From Saprospiraceae bacterium (GTDB lineage Bacteria; Bacteroidota; Bacteroidia; Chitinophagales; Saprospiraceae), in contig JAJCYJ010000344.1 in assembly GCA_029262975.1 (NCBI GenBank), positions 1 through 5,939 of the forward strand: a stretch of DNA of 5,939 nucleotides, in the 5' to 3' direction. Position 1 is the first letter of the stretch. Every line of letters begins with the position of its first letter. The notes beneath the pieces were generated by a model. That model saw only the letters and a list, made by a program, of their open reading frames with translations. It was not told the DNA's origin and did not search any database. Made by a program: the position numbers and the translations under genes. This document shows, in pieces, positions 1 to 5,728 of the stretch.

Positions 1-1
1 T

Positions 2-553
2 GGAAAGTCACCATTTTGTGAGACTTTCTTTGATAATGTGCGGGTTCCTAAGTCAAATGTGATTGGCCAGGAAAATGCAGGATGGACAGTTGCGAAATAT
101 TTGCTGACTCATGAAAGATCTGCCATTAGCGGCGCCGTAGATGCAGACGTAAGAACTCCTCTATCATTTTATGCCAAGAAATCCATTGGATTAGGAGAAG
201 ATGGCAGATTGAACGACCCCATATTAAGAGCTCAAATTGCCGAATGGGAAATCGATGGAGCAGCTTTTAAGTTTACCCTTGATCGAATTAATCAAGAAAT
301 GAAATCAGGACAGGGCATTGGAGCCAAATCTTCCTTTATGAAGTATTATGGAAGCGAATTAAATAAACGGAAATACGAATTAAGACTTGAATGTGAGGGG
401 AAATCTGCCCTTGCATGGGAAGGAAAGGAATACCAGGATGGGAAGATTGCCAGGCAATTTTGTCGGACAAAAGGAAATTCTATTGAAGGTGGAACAAGTG
501 AAATTCAATTAAACATTATTGCCAAGCATTTACTCGGATTACCTTCTTCGTAA
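2..553 (+). CDS. acyl-CoA dehydrogenase, catalytic subunit (5' end cut off by window)
   Basis: This is the C-terminal part of an FAD-dependent acyl-CoA dehydrogenase, which oxidises acyl-CoA thioesters to trans-2-enoyl-CoA and passes electrons to an electron-transfer flavoprotein. The frame is open to the left edge, and the residues encoded before the GTG at 38 (FFDNVRVP, ending the beta-domain) match the family, so that GTG is internal and the true start lies outside the window. Visible landmarks are GWTVAKYLLTHER at the start of the C-terminal helical domain and GNSIEGGTSEIQ near the end. The Glu of IEGGT (codon 485-487) aligns with the catalytic base of medium-chain acyl-CoA dehydrogenase, and IIAKHLLGLP is the usual closing segment. 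The next gene starts 28 bp downstream on the same strand and encodes a related protein lacking this Glu, so the two probably form a heteromeric enzyme. The substrate cannot be read from the sequence; fatty, dicarboxylic or sterol side-chain acyl-CoAs are all possible. Confidence 0.93.
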   Translation, partial: GKSPFCETFFDNVRVPKSNVIGQENAGWTVAKYLLTHERSAISGAVDADVRTPLSFYAKKSIGLGEDGRLNDPILRAQIAEWEIDGAAFKFTLDRINQEMKSGQGIGAKSSFMKYYGSELNKRKYELRLECEGKSALAWEGKEYQDGKIARQFCRTKGNSIEGGTSEIQLNIIAKHLLGLPSS

Positions 554-581
554 GTCGGGTGTTTAACATTCAAAATTTAGT

Positions 582-1694
582 ATGGGATACGTATTAACTG
601 AAGAACAACAGTTCTTAAAAGATGCCGCTAAGGACTTATTTAAAAGTGCCCCGGTTGCAACAGTGAGGGAATTAAGAGACAAAGAGGATGAACTTGGATA
701 CGCTTCATCCTTATGGGAAGCTATGATTGAAATGGGATGGCCAGGGATAGCAGTAAAAGAAGAAAATGGCGGCTTGAATTTTGGATACAGAGGATTTGGC
801 ATACTGATGGAAGAATCCGGTAGATCACTTTCTGCGTCTCCTATACTGAGTGTTGTTCTTTCTTCTATCATAATTGAAAAATATGGTACCCAGGAGCAAG
901 TGAAAGCTCTTGAAAGCATATGTGCAGAAGGAACTGTTGTTAGCCTTGCCATTCAGGAAGGAGATTTTTTCAAACCTAATCAACCAGGACTGAAGGCTGA
1001 TAATAAGGAAGGACATTTCATTTTAAACGGCACAAAAGAAGTTGTCATGGACGCTCATGTGGCGAACCAGTTTCTGGTGACGGCTGCTACAGAGAAGGGT
1101 ATTACGGTCTTTCTGATCGACAGTGCTACAGAAGGACTGACAATAGAAAAGGAATTTCTAATGGACAGTCGTTTTTATAGTAAGCTTTCTTTTGAAAACG
1201 TAAATGTTTCTTCTGCTCAGATTGTCGGCGAAATAGACAAAGGATCAAAAATCATAGATACCATCGTCAATTCTGCTAATGCCCTCTTATCTGCAGAATT
1301 AGTAGGAATCATGTCTGAAGCTTTTGAAAGAACCATCGAATATTTAAAGGAGAGAAGACAATTTGATAAGGCCATCGGTTCTTTCCAGGGACTCCAGCAC
1401 CGTGCCGCTGATCTTTATGGTGAAATTGAAATTGCAAAAAGTTTGACGATTAAAGCGTTAGATGCGCTGGATGAGAATAATTTTATGGCGCCTGCATTTT
1501 GTAGTATGGCCAAAGTAAAGTGTATAAAAGTTGCACAACTGTCTACCAACGAAGGAATACAAATGTTTGGCGGAATTGGAATGACCGATGATGAGGAGAT
1601 AGGGTTTTTCTTAAAACGGGCGAGAGTAGTTGCTCAATTATTTGGTGGACTTTCTTATCATCTTGACAGATTTGCAAAAATGAGTGGGTATTAA
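582..1694 (+). CDS. acyl-CoA dehydrogenase family protein, probable non-catalytic partner subunit
   Basis: This is a complete 370-residue acyl-CoA dehydrogenase fold protein. The N-terminal helical domain (about 1-115) opens with LTEEQQFLKDAAKDLF and includes EMGWPGIAVKEENGG. The middle beta-domain (about 116-225) has ILNGTKEVV where active enzymes usually read NGxKxW, and the usual TEPxAGSD stretch is replaced by a divergent sequence around IQEGD. The C-terminal domain keeps FAD-contact motifs: RRQFDKAIGSFQ (258-269) and QMFGGIGMT (327-335). At the catalytic position the sequence is QLFGGLS, so Gly355 stands where the first gene has Glu. That pattern is known from heteromeric dehydrogenases such as the mycobacterial FadE/ChsE alpha2beta2 pairs and the PimC/PimD type, where only one subunit supplies the base. 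I infer that it pairs with the product of the gene 28 bp upstream, likely in one transcript. The ATG at 582 fits the family N-terminus; no strong Shine-Dalgarno precedes it. Confidence 0.93.
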   Translation: MGYVLTEEQQFLKDAAKDLFKSAPVATVRELRDKEDELGYASSLWEAMIEMGWPGIAVKEENGGLNFGYRGFGILMEESGRSLSASPILSVVLSSIIIEKYGTQEQVKALESICAEGTVVSLAIQEGDFFKPNQPGLKADNKEGHFILNGTKEVVMDAHVANQFLVTAATEKGITVFLIDSATEGLTIEKEFLMDSRFYSKLSFENVNVSSAQIVGEIDKGSKIIDTIVNSANALLSAELVGIMSEAFERTIEYLKERRQFDKAIGSFQGLQHRAADLYGEIEIAKSLTIKALDALDENNFMAPAFCSMAKVKCIKVAQLSTNEGIQMFGGIGMTDDEEIGFFLKRARVVAQLFGGLSYHLDRFAKMSGY

Positions 1695-1728
1695 ATTAGA
1701 ATACTGATTTAAGTATTTATCAAATAAT

Positions 1729-1765
1729 AAAAGCCAGGTCGAACTTTAAAATCGACCTGGCTTTT
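1729..1765. terminator. bidirectional rho-independent terminator between convergent genes
   Basis: A perfect 14-bp inverted repeat (AAAAGCCAGGTCGA at 1729-1742 and its complement at 1752-1765) surrounds a 9-nt loop. The arm ends give a T-run after the GC-rich stem on both strands. It lies 34 bp after the acyl-CoA dehydrogenase stop and 32 bp after the stop of the convergent minus-strand gene, so it can end both transcripts. Confidence 0.93.
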
Positions 1766-1797
1766 CTAATATTATAAGACCTGCTTAGATCGTATTC

Positions 1798-2088
1798 TTA
1801 AATGCCACTTAAAATAGGGCTGTTTTCCGCGAGATATTTTTCTGTTTTTGTTTGCTCAACTTTGTTTAGAAAATGATCGGCCTCATGCTTGTCTCTAACT
1901 ACTTTTGCTACAGTAAAACAAGAGGTTACACTGAACAAGTATGACATGATTAGAAAGCCTTTGATGGCCATGTCACATTCTAGATAAAAAATCCCAAGCC
2001 CCATCCCGATAAAAGAAATTACAAATGCAATCCACGCCATGCTGTAAAAAGATTGAGAATTTTGATTCTCATAAATGTAAGTGCTCAT
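1798..2088 (-). CDS. small YiaA/B-like two-helix membrane protein
   Basis: A 96-residue protein from the ATG at 2088. A first hydrophobic helix (about residues 16-37, MAWIAFVISFIGMGLGIFYL) is followed by a short polar link with Lys-Gly (43-44) and a second helix (about 44-62) that ends in KVVRDK. The layout of helix, acidic link, KG, helix, K-x-x-RD is that of the YiaA/YiaB two-helix domain family, whose biochemical role is not established. The N-terminus YIYENQNSQSF resembles Bacteroidota members of that family, which is why I chose this start. The frame extends further: an ATG at 2133 has an AGAGG six bases upstream and would add 15 residues, and a TTG at 2139 is also in frame. About 30 polar residues follow helix 2, and I see no second helix pair. 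Its 3' end faces the shared terminator. Confidence 0.7.
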   Translation of the reverse strand: MSTYIYENQNSQSFYSMAWIAFVISFIGMGLGIFYLECDMAIKGFLIMSYLFSVTSCFTVAKVVRDKHEADHFLNKVEQTKTEKYLAENSPILSGI

Positions 2089-2190
2089 AATTTGATGATT
2101 TCCGGAATAAACGGGATGAAATGTGCGAATCATACCCAACCTCTAAATTGAATAGACTAAAAAAGCAGCTAATCCTATGAGTTGCTAATA

Positions 2191-2206
2191 TTTTTAGATG
2201 TACTTA
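2191..2206 (+). repeat. 16-nt direct repeat, left copy
   Basis: TTTTTAGATGTACTTA occurs here and again, identically, at 3038-3053. It is AT-rich but not simple sequence. The two copies lie near the two ends of a gene-free segment of about 860 bp. This copy is immediately upstream of the leader of the GC-rich repeat copy starting near 2209. Confidence 0.6.
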
Positions 2207-2208
2207 AC

Positions 2209-2486
2209 CTCTTAGAGTGGGTACGAATGACTTTTTCATAAAGTAACAATTGATTTATTTCTATTTAATAAGGAGAAAACTTAAGATTTGCAGAATCAAA
2301 AGAAGCGTTGGGATGTGCTTAGCGCAATCACGCCCTTTGGCGAGATCAGAAGTCTGGGGGACTTCTGGCTTAGGGCCTGCCGACCTTTGGTGGGAACCTC
2401 GAAGAGGCTAGTAGCTCAACTTAAAATGAAGTATTGGTTCTTCCCCCTGACGGGTTCAGTCATTCCAATGTACTCTGGCACATTGG
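2209..2486 (+). repeat. GC-rich structured repeat, copy A (with AT-rich leader)
   Basis: The copy starts with CTCTTAG and AGTGGGT (2216-2222), then 79 nt of AT-rich leader, then GAAGCGTTGG (2302-2311). The same order occurs near the right edge with 80 nt in between. After it comes a chain of hairpins: CGCC/GGCG with a CTTT loop (2331-2342); CAGAAGTC/GACTTCTG with a 5-nt loop (2347-2367); then a 22-nt block (2375-2396) matching copy B at 21 positions; CCTC-GAA-GAGG (2397-2407); and CCAATGT/ACATTGG with an 8-nt loop (2465-2486). An open frame (2288-2584, TTG start) crosses all this, but its codons are explained by the repeat and I do not call it a gene. I infer a dispersed element or structured RNA. 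Where the copy ends on the right is unclear, and 2490-2650 shows nothing recognisable. Confidence 0.6.
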
Positions 2487-2659
2487 TTGCAACAAAGGTT
2501 GAAAATCATTCCTTCATTTTGCGATTGAAAAAAAATGAACATATGCCAAGAGTTAAAGTGAATATTGATCTACCCACTATATAGAGTGTAAAACCTTTTT
2601 AGGGACATTCAGGAGTAAGGAGAAGAGTAGAAGTTTTATAAAGAAAACGAAAAGATCTT

Positions 2660-2870
2660 AGTATGGCGGGCGTGGAAAGCCGCATGATGTGGGTTGATGG
2701 GTGAACGAAATGAAGTCTTGAAAAGACCTATGACGATAGTCTTTGATGAAGAGCCTGCCGACCTTTGGTTGGAATGGCGGTAGCCAGTGTTGATGGCTGG
2801 GGCAGGATTCAGGCAGCGCGGAAATCGTGAGTTTGGTGACCCACCAAAGGTCGGCAGGCATTTTTGGCGA
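2660..2870 (+). repeat. GC-rich structured repeat, copy B
   Basis: This stretch is clearly richer in G+C than its AT-rich flanks. It holds TTGATGGGTGAACG (2694-2707), similar to TTGGATGAGTGAACG in copy C. A hairpin GTCTT-GAA-AAGAC (2715-2727) follows, then the 22-nt block shared with copy A (2753-2774), a small AGCCA/TGGCT hairpin (2782-2798), and an inverted copy of the first 17 nt of that block (2843-2859). The AT-rich leader seen in copies A and C is not evident. A minus-strand frame across it begins MPADLWW only because the inverted repeat reads so, and I find no gene in it. Confidence 0.55.
2753..2865 (+). terminator. long-range 17-bp hairpin followed by T-run
   Basis: GCCTGCCGACCTTTGGT at 2753-2769 is perfectly complementary to 2843-2859, which is followed by ATTTTT. 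On the plus strand this is terminator-like, although the 73-nt interior is long. The right arm can instead join a local hairpin, TTTGGTG-ACC-CACCAAA (2832-2848). The two structures exclude each other, as in attenuators. No gene is seen to be served by it, so it may simply be the 3' end of a repeat-derived RNA. Confidence 0.4.
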
Positions 2871-3037
2871 TAGAAAAAGTCACAAATAATTTGAGTGGTA
2901 ATGCCATTGAAGTTTTATCCCGATATAAATCAATACCCCATTTTTAATCAATATTTAATGAAAAGTGTGAACTAAATCTATCTCACAGTCTCATTATTAT
3001 TTGATAATCAACTTTTTAGTGATTAGCTGAATACCCC

Positions 3038-3053
3038 TTTTTAGATGTACTTA
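3038..3053 (+). repeat. 16-nt direct repeat, right copy
   Basis: An identical copy of TTTTTAGATGTACTTA at 2191-2206. It sits 29 bp past the 3' end of the minus-strand phospholipase D family gene. The surrounding 2871-3082 is AT-rich, and I see no gene or strong terminator for that transcript in it. Confidence 0.6.
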
Positions 3054-3082
3054 TCTCCAATAAAGTTATGTTGAATAGGCAT

Positions 3083-4627
3083 TTATAGAATAGACTTCGG
3101 TACTATTCTCCTCGTGAAGGCTTTAAATCGCTTGCCAAGACCAGCAAATTCATCAGGATTACTTTGCAATGTTGTACGCCATGCATTTTCTGGTTGCTGT
3201 TCGATTTTCATAATTGTCGTCATGTCTTTTGCGACGTCATCATTATAAATAATTGTGATACATTCAGTATTGAGGTGTGCACTTCTTGGGTCAAGGTTAA
3301 ATGTACCTATCACAGCTATGTGATTATCTACCACCATTGATTTGGCGTGCAACCCAAAGATGGGTTGAAAGTTGAGTCGACGTTGGAGCTCACTTGTCAT
3401 GAGTTGCTTACGTACTTGTGCATCCGGGCGATATTCATAAATGTGAACACCTGTTTCAAGAATCCTCTTTCGATTACGCTGGTAGCCGCTGAATGCTTCC
3501 ACATTGTCAGTTGAAGAAAGACTATTAGTCAATATATGTATGTCGACTCCCCGGTTTACCGCATTCCGAAAAGGACCAAGACTTAATTCAGTTGTAACCA
3601 AGTAGGGTGTCTGAATATAAATTGTTGATTTTGCATTATTAATAAGATCAATTAAAGCGTCTGTCGTTTTGCCGCCACCACCCAAACCTTCAACTTCACT
3701 ATTTTTTCCAGGTATATCGGACACATAATCGACACTATCGACAATATAGAATTTTCCGGTGTTCAACATTTTATCAAAAGCAAAGGGAATTTCATCTCGA
3801 ATTTGGGGCCAAAAGTTTAAGGGATTATTCGAATATTCTCGTATCCAGTAATACACGCTTTCATAATTATAATCTTCATCTGAAAAATTAACCAAATCAG
3901 ATATCGATACGGCATATGGGCTATTCCAAAATCCTTCAAATTTTTCTGCTACCTCCAGGACCTTATTTCCCGCGAGGAGTACATCTCTATCTCTGAAATT
4001 GTATTCGTGATCATAATCAAAATATTCATCCGCAATATTTCTGCCACCCGTGATGACGACACGATCATCGACGATAAATGTTTTGTGATGCATCCTTTGA
4101 TTAACTCCTCTGAAATCCGTAACGGTATTATATATTTTAGAGCCGATATTTTTTCCAATGTTTAAATTAGGATTATAAATACGGATAGAAATATTCTCGT
4201 GCTTGTCCAGTGCCAATACATATTCTGGGTTTACATTAAGCATAAGGTCATCGATGATTAACCGTATTTTAATACCTCTGCATGCGGCTTTTAGCATGTA
4301 GTCACATGCAATAATGCCTATGTTATCTTCAGAAAATATAAAATACTGGATATCAATTTTTTGATCAGCCTGTTGGCTCAACCATGCCCTGGAAATGATC
4401 GCATCTTCTCCCTCTTCAAAGACATATACGCCCGTTTTGTCTCCAATTATAGAATCAACTTTTAGTAAAGCCTGTGAAAGCCCAGGTTCTTTTTCTAACT
4501 TGTTATTTTCACAAAAGATGAAATCGGGTAGGTTTTCTATAGGAGGCTTCTGACAAGAAGTGAGCGCACTCAATAGGATTATTGAAACTATGCAGTGATG
4601 AAATCTTTTTTTAATTTGAATACTCAA
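3083..4627 (-). CDS. phospholipase D family lipoprotein, ClsC-type cardiolipin synthase-like
   Basis: A 514-residue protein with two phospholipase D active-site motifs. HKD1 is H180-x-K182-x4-D187 followed by GGRN (194-197) and EYFDYD; HKD2 is H427-x-K429-x4-D434 followed by GTFNLDPRSAHLNTE (441-455). GGRN after the first motif and G-x-FNLDPRS-x2-LNTE after the second are typical of the ClsC (YmdC) branch, which makes cardiolipin from phosphatidylglycerol and phosphatidylethanolamine. A nuclease or another phosphatidyl transfer cannot be excluded. Residues 1-25 form a lipoprotein signal (basic KKR, hydrophobic core, ALTSC), so the mature protein should start at Cys25 and be anchored on the periplasmic side or in the outer membrane. 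The start is TTG at 4627, with AAGGA five bases upstream; the next in-frame Met is residue 111, inside the catalytic domain. It lies 41 bp downstream of the NTF2-like gene, probably in the same transcript. Confidence 0.9.
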   Translation of the reverse strand: MSIQIKKRFHHCIVSIILLSALTSCQKPPIENLPDFIFCENNKLEKEPGLSQALLKVDSIIGDKTGVYVFEEGEDAIISRAWLSQQADQKIDIQYFIFSEDNIGIIACDYMLKAACRGIKIRLIIDDLMLNVNPEYVLALDKHENISIRIYNPNLNIGKNIGSKIYNTVTDFRGVNQRMHHKTFIVDDRVVITGGRNIADEYFDYDHEYNFRDRDVLLAGNKVLEVAEKFEGFWNSPYAVSISDLVNFSDEDYNYESVYYWIREYSNNPLNFWPQIRDEIPFAFDKMLNTGKFYIVDSVDYVSDIPGKNSEVEGLGGGGKTTDALIDLINNAKSTIYIQTPYLVTTELSLGPFRNAVNRGVDIHILTNSLSSTDNVEAFSGYQRNRKRILETGVHIYEYRPDAQVRKQLMTSELQRRLNFQPIFGLHAKSMVVDNHIAVIGTFNLDPRSAHLNTECITIIYNDDVAKDMTTIMKIEQQPENAWRTTLQSNPDEFAGLGKRFKAFTRRIVPKSIL

Positions 4628-4668
4628 TTCATTCCTTATTACTTAATTATTCTAATAAATTTCAGTTA

Positions 4669-5430
4669 TTAAAAATTGAAATCAAACGCGACGCGCCAAA
4701 TGTCATCGTCACCTTTCTCCCAAACCAACATGTACTGACCTTGTCCATTACTGATATATGTTCCTATTTCAAATGCAAGATGATCGCTTAGCTGAACAGT
4801 TTTTACTGGAATTAATTCTATCGACCAATTATTCGAGGACATGTAGTCGTATCGCTGTATTAACTCACTTCGACCTTCTGACAAGTGACCGTTATTATAA
4901 TACTGGGTTTCCGAAGTATAAACATTATTGATTAAATCTGCAGGAGCATGTGCGTTGGAATATTTCATCCATTCGATTCTTGATTTGGTAATTCCTTTGA
5001 GATCCTCTTTTTTAGGATTTTCATATTTTCTAATAAATTCCATTTCCTTCAGATAGACATTGTTTTCAAACTTCCAACCAGTCATAAAGTAATATGACGC
5101 TTTCGAAGTTGTTGATTTAAATAAACCAATTTCCATTATGTCGTTATTCCTGCCCTTATCACTGGCTACAATTTGTACCGATTCGATATTTTTCGACTCT
5201 GCTTTCAGGTTGATTAAGGTAAGATAGATATCATTTCTTGAGTGATATAGACCATCACCATAATCTATTCCAGCATCTGGATGATAGAAGTCTAAAATGG
5301 GTAGGTATAATTTATCCTGATTAAATTCTTTTGCCCAGGAAGACTGTCTTGTTTCTTGACCAATTCCATTTCCAGCAAATCCAAGCAGACAAATGAATGT
5401 GAGGATGATTAACTTATAACTTTGATACAT
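4669..5430 (-). CDS. secreted protein with two NTF2/SnoaL-like domains
   Basis: A 253-residue protein from the ATG at 5430. Residues 1-25 (basic start, then LIILTFICLLGFAG) look like a Sec signal peptide ending near GIGQ, so the product is probably periplasmic or exported. The C-terminal region (about 155-253) has the NTF2/SnoaL-like (DUF4440-type) pattern: a helix with ADLINNVYTSE, the strand YYNNG, a G-R-S-E-L helix, then strands AFEIGTYISNGQGQYMLVWEK and a W-x-VAFDFNF end. The region 40-135 (FYHPDAGIDYGDGLYHSRNDIY, then MEIGLF and SYYFMTGWKF) follows the same order more loosely, so I infer a degenerate tandem duplication. Such domains bind small molecules or act as accessory modules; the ligand is unknown. 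The frame extends to a TTG at 5466, but that would put twelve extra residues before the signal peptide. It is the first gene of a likely two-gene operon with the phospholipase D family lipoprotein. Confidence 0.72.
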   Translation of the reverse strand: MYQSYKLIILTFICLLGFAGNGIGQETRQSSWAKEFNQDKLYLPILDFYHPDAGIDYGDGLYHSRNDIYLTLINLKAESKNIESVQIVASDKGRNNDIMEIGLFKSTTSKASYYFMTGWKFENNVYLKEMEFIRKYENPKKEDLKGITKSRIEWMKYSNAHAPADLINNVYTSETQYYNNGHLSEGRSELIQRYDYMSSNNWSIELIPVKTVQLSDHLAFEIGTYISNGQGQYMLVWEKGDDDIWRVAFDFNF

Positions 5431-5472
5431 ATCCTGTGTGGTTTGATAAATAAATGCTCTTGGCAAATTACA

Positions 5473-5708
5473 TAATTAACTCGTTGAGCGGTTAAATCAT
5501 ATTGCATAAATTAGAATTGTCATGATTTTTATGAAAAATAATGCCAATTCTAAACAAACTGTAATTTCGAACCAGGGATTGCATCCCTGGCTGTTAGAAA
5601 AACGCTCCTTCAGAGCTATGATCTGTTCTCATAAAAACAAAATTCTCTGATTCTTAAAAACAATTGAAGATTACGAGATTATTTGACAACCGCTCAACCC
5701 GTTAATTA
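5473..5708. repeat. 194-bp segment bounded by 21-bp inverted repeats
   Basis: The left repeat (5473-5493) reads TAATTAAC, TC, GTTGAGCGGTT. The right repeat (5688-5708) is its reverse complement with GG for TC, giving 19 of 21 matches. The interior (5494-5687) is AT-rich and has no gene. It contains a 9-bp hairpin, TTAGAATTG/CAATTCTAA (5511-5553), and a GC-rich hairpin (5572-5590). The left end is 43 bp upstream of the ATG at 5430, so any promoter of the minus-strand operon may lie within or beside it. Possible identities are an invertible promoter segment, a MITE, or a REP-like element. I see no clear target-site duplication and no confident Bacteroidota-type promoter in either orientation. 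Confidence 0.6.
5572..5590. repeat. GC-rich palindrome inside the inverted-repeat segment
   Basis: CCAGGGAT (5572-5579) and ATCCCTGG (5583-5590) form a perfect 8-bp stem with a TGC loop, in otherwise AT-rich DNA. A weaker GCTC/GAGC stem follows at about 5604. The size and sequence recall REP-like palindromes mobilised by Y1 (RAYT) transposases, but no such gene is in the window. There is no T-run, so a terminator is unlikely. Confidence 0.45.
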
Positions 5709-5728
5709 ATAAATGATACACATATAGG

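Noticed and set aside
563..952. 129-codon open frame on the minus strand
   Set aside because: It is antisense to the well-supported acyl-CoA dehydrogenase partner gene, is rich in Ser and Pro, and has no recognisable domain.
2160..2190. AGCAGCT / AGTTGCT hairpin upstream of the YiaA/B-like gene
   Set aside because: It is only seven pairs including a G-T wobble, with no T-run and no conserved partner, so it is likely chance in AT-rich DNA.
2288..2584. 98-codon open frame on the plus strand (TTG start)
   Set aside because: It runs through the hairpins and the 22-nt block of repeat copy A, so its N-terminal half is repeat sequence in translation. It needs a TTG start with AAGGAG 12 nt away, and the product resembles no family I know.
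2658..2861. 67-codon open frame on the minus strand starting MPADLWW
   Set aside because: It lies entirely within repeat copy B, and its opening residues come from the inverted repeat. It looks like a by-product of GC-rich repeat DNA.
3949..4158. 69-codon open frame on the minus strand inside the phospholipase D family gene
   Set aside because: It is a shifted-frame shadow across the first HKD motif region, whose own frame is clearly coding.
5473..5708. Integron attC site
   Set aside because: The arms contain GTT/AAC-type ends, but there is no matching core (RYYYAAC/GTTRRRY pair) and no integrase gene or gene cassette array.
5683..5711. TTGACA followed by AT-rich sequence, as a plus-strand promoter
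   Set aside because: TTGACA overlaps the right inverted repeat, but no good -10 lies at 16-18 bp. Bacteroidota promoters normally use a TAnnTTTG-type element, and no gene follows in the window.
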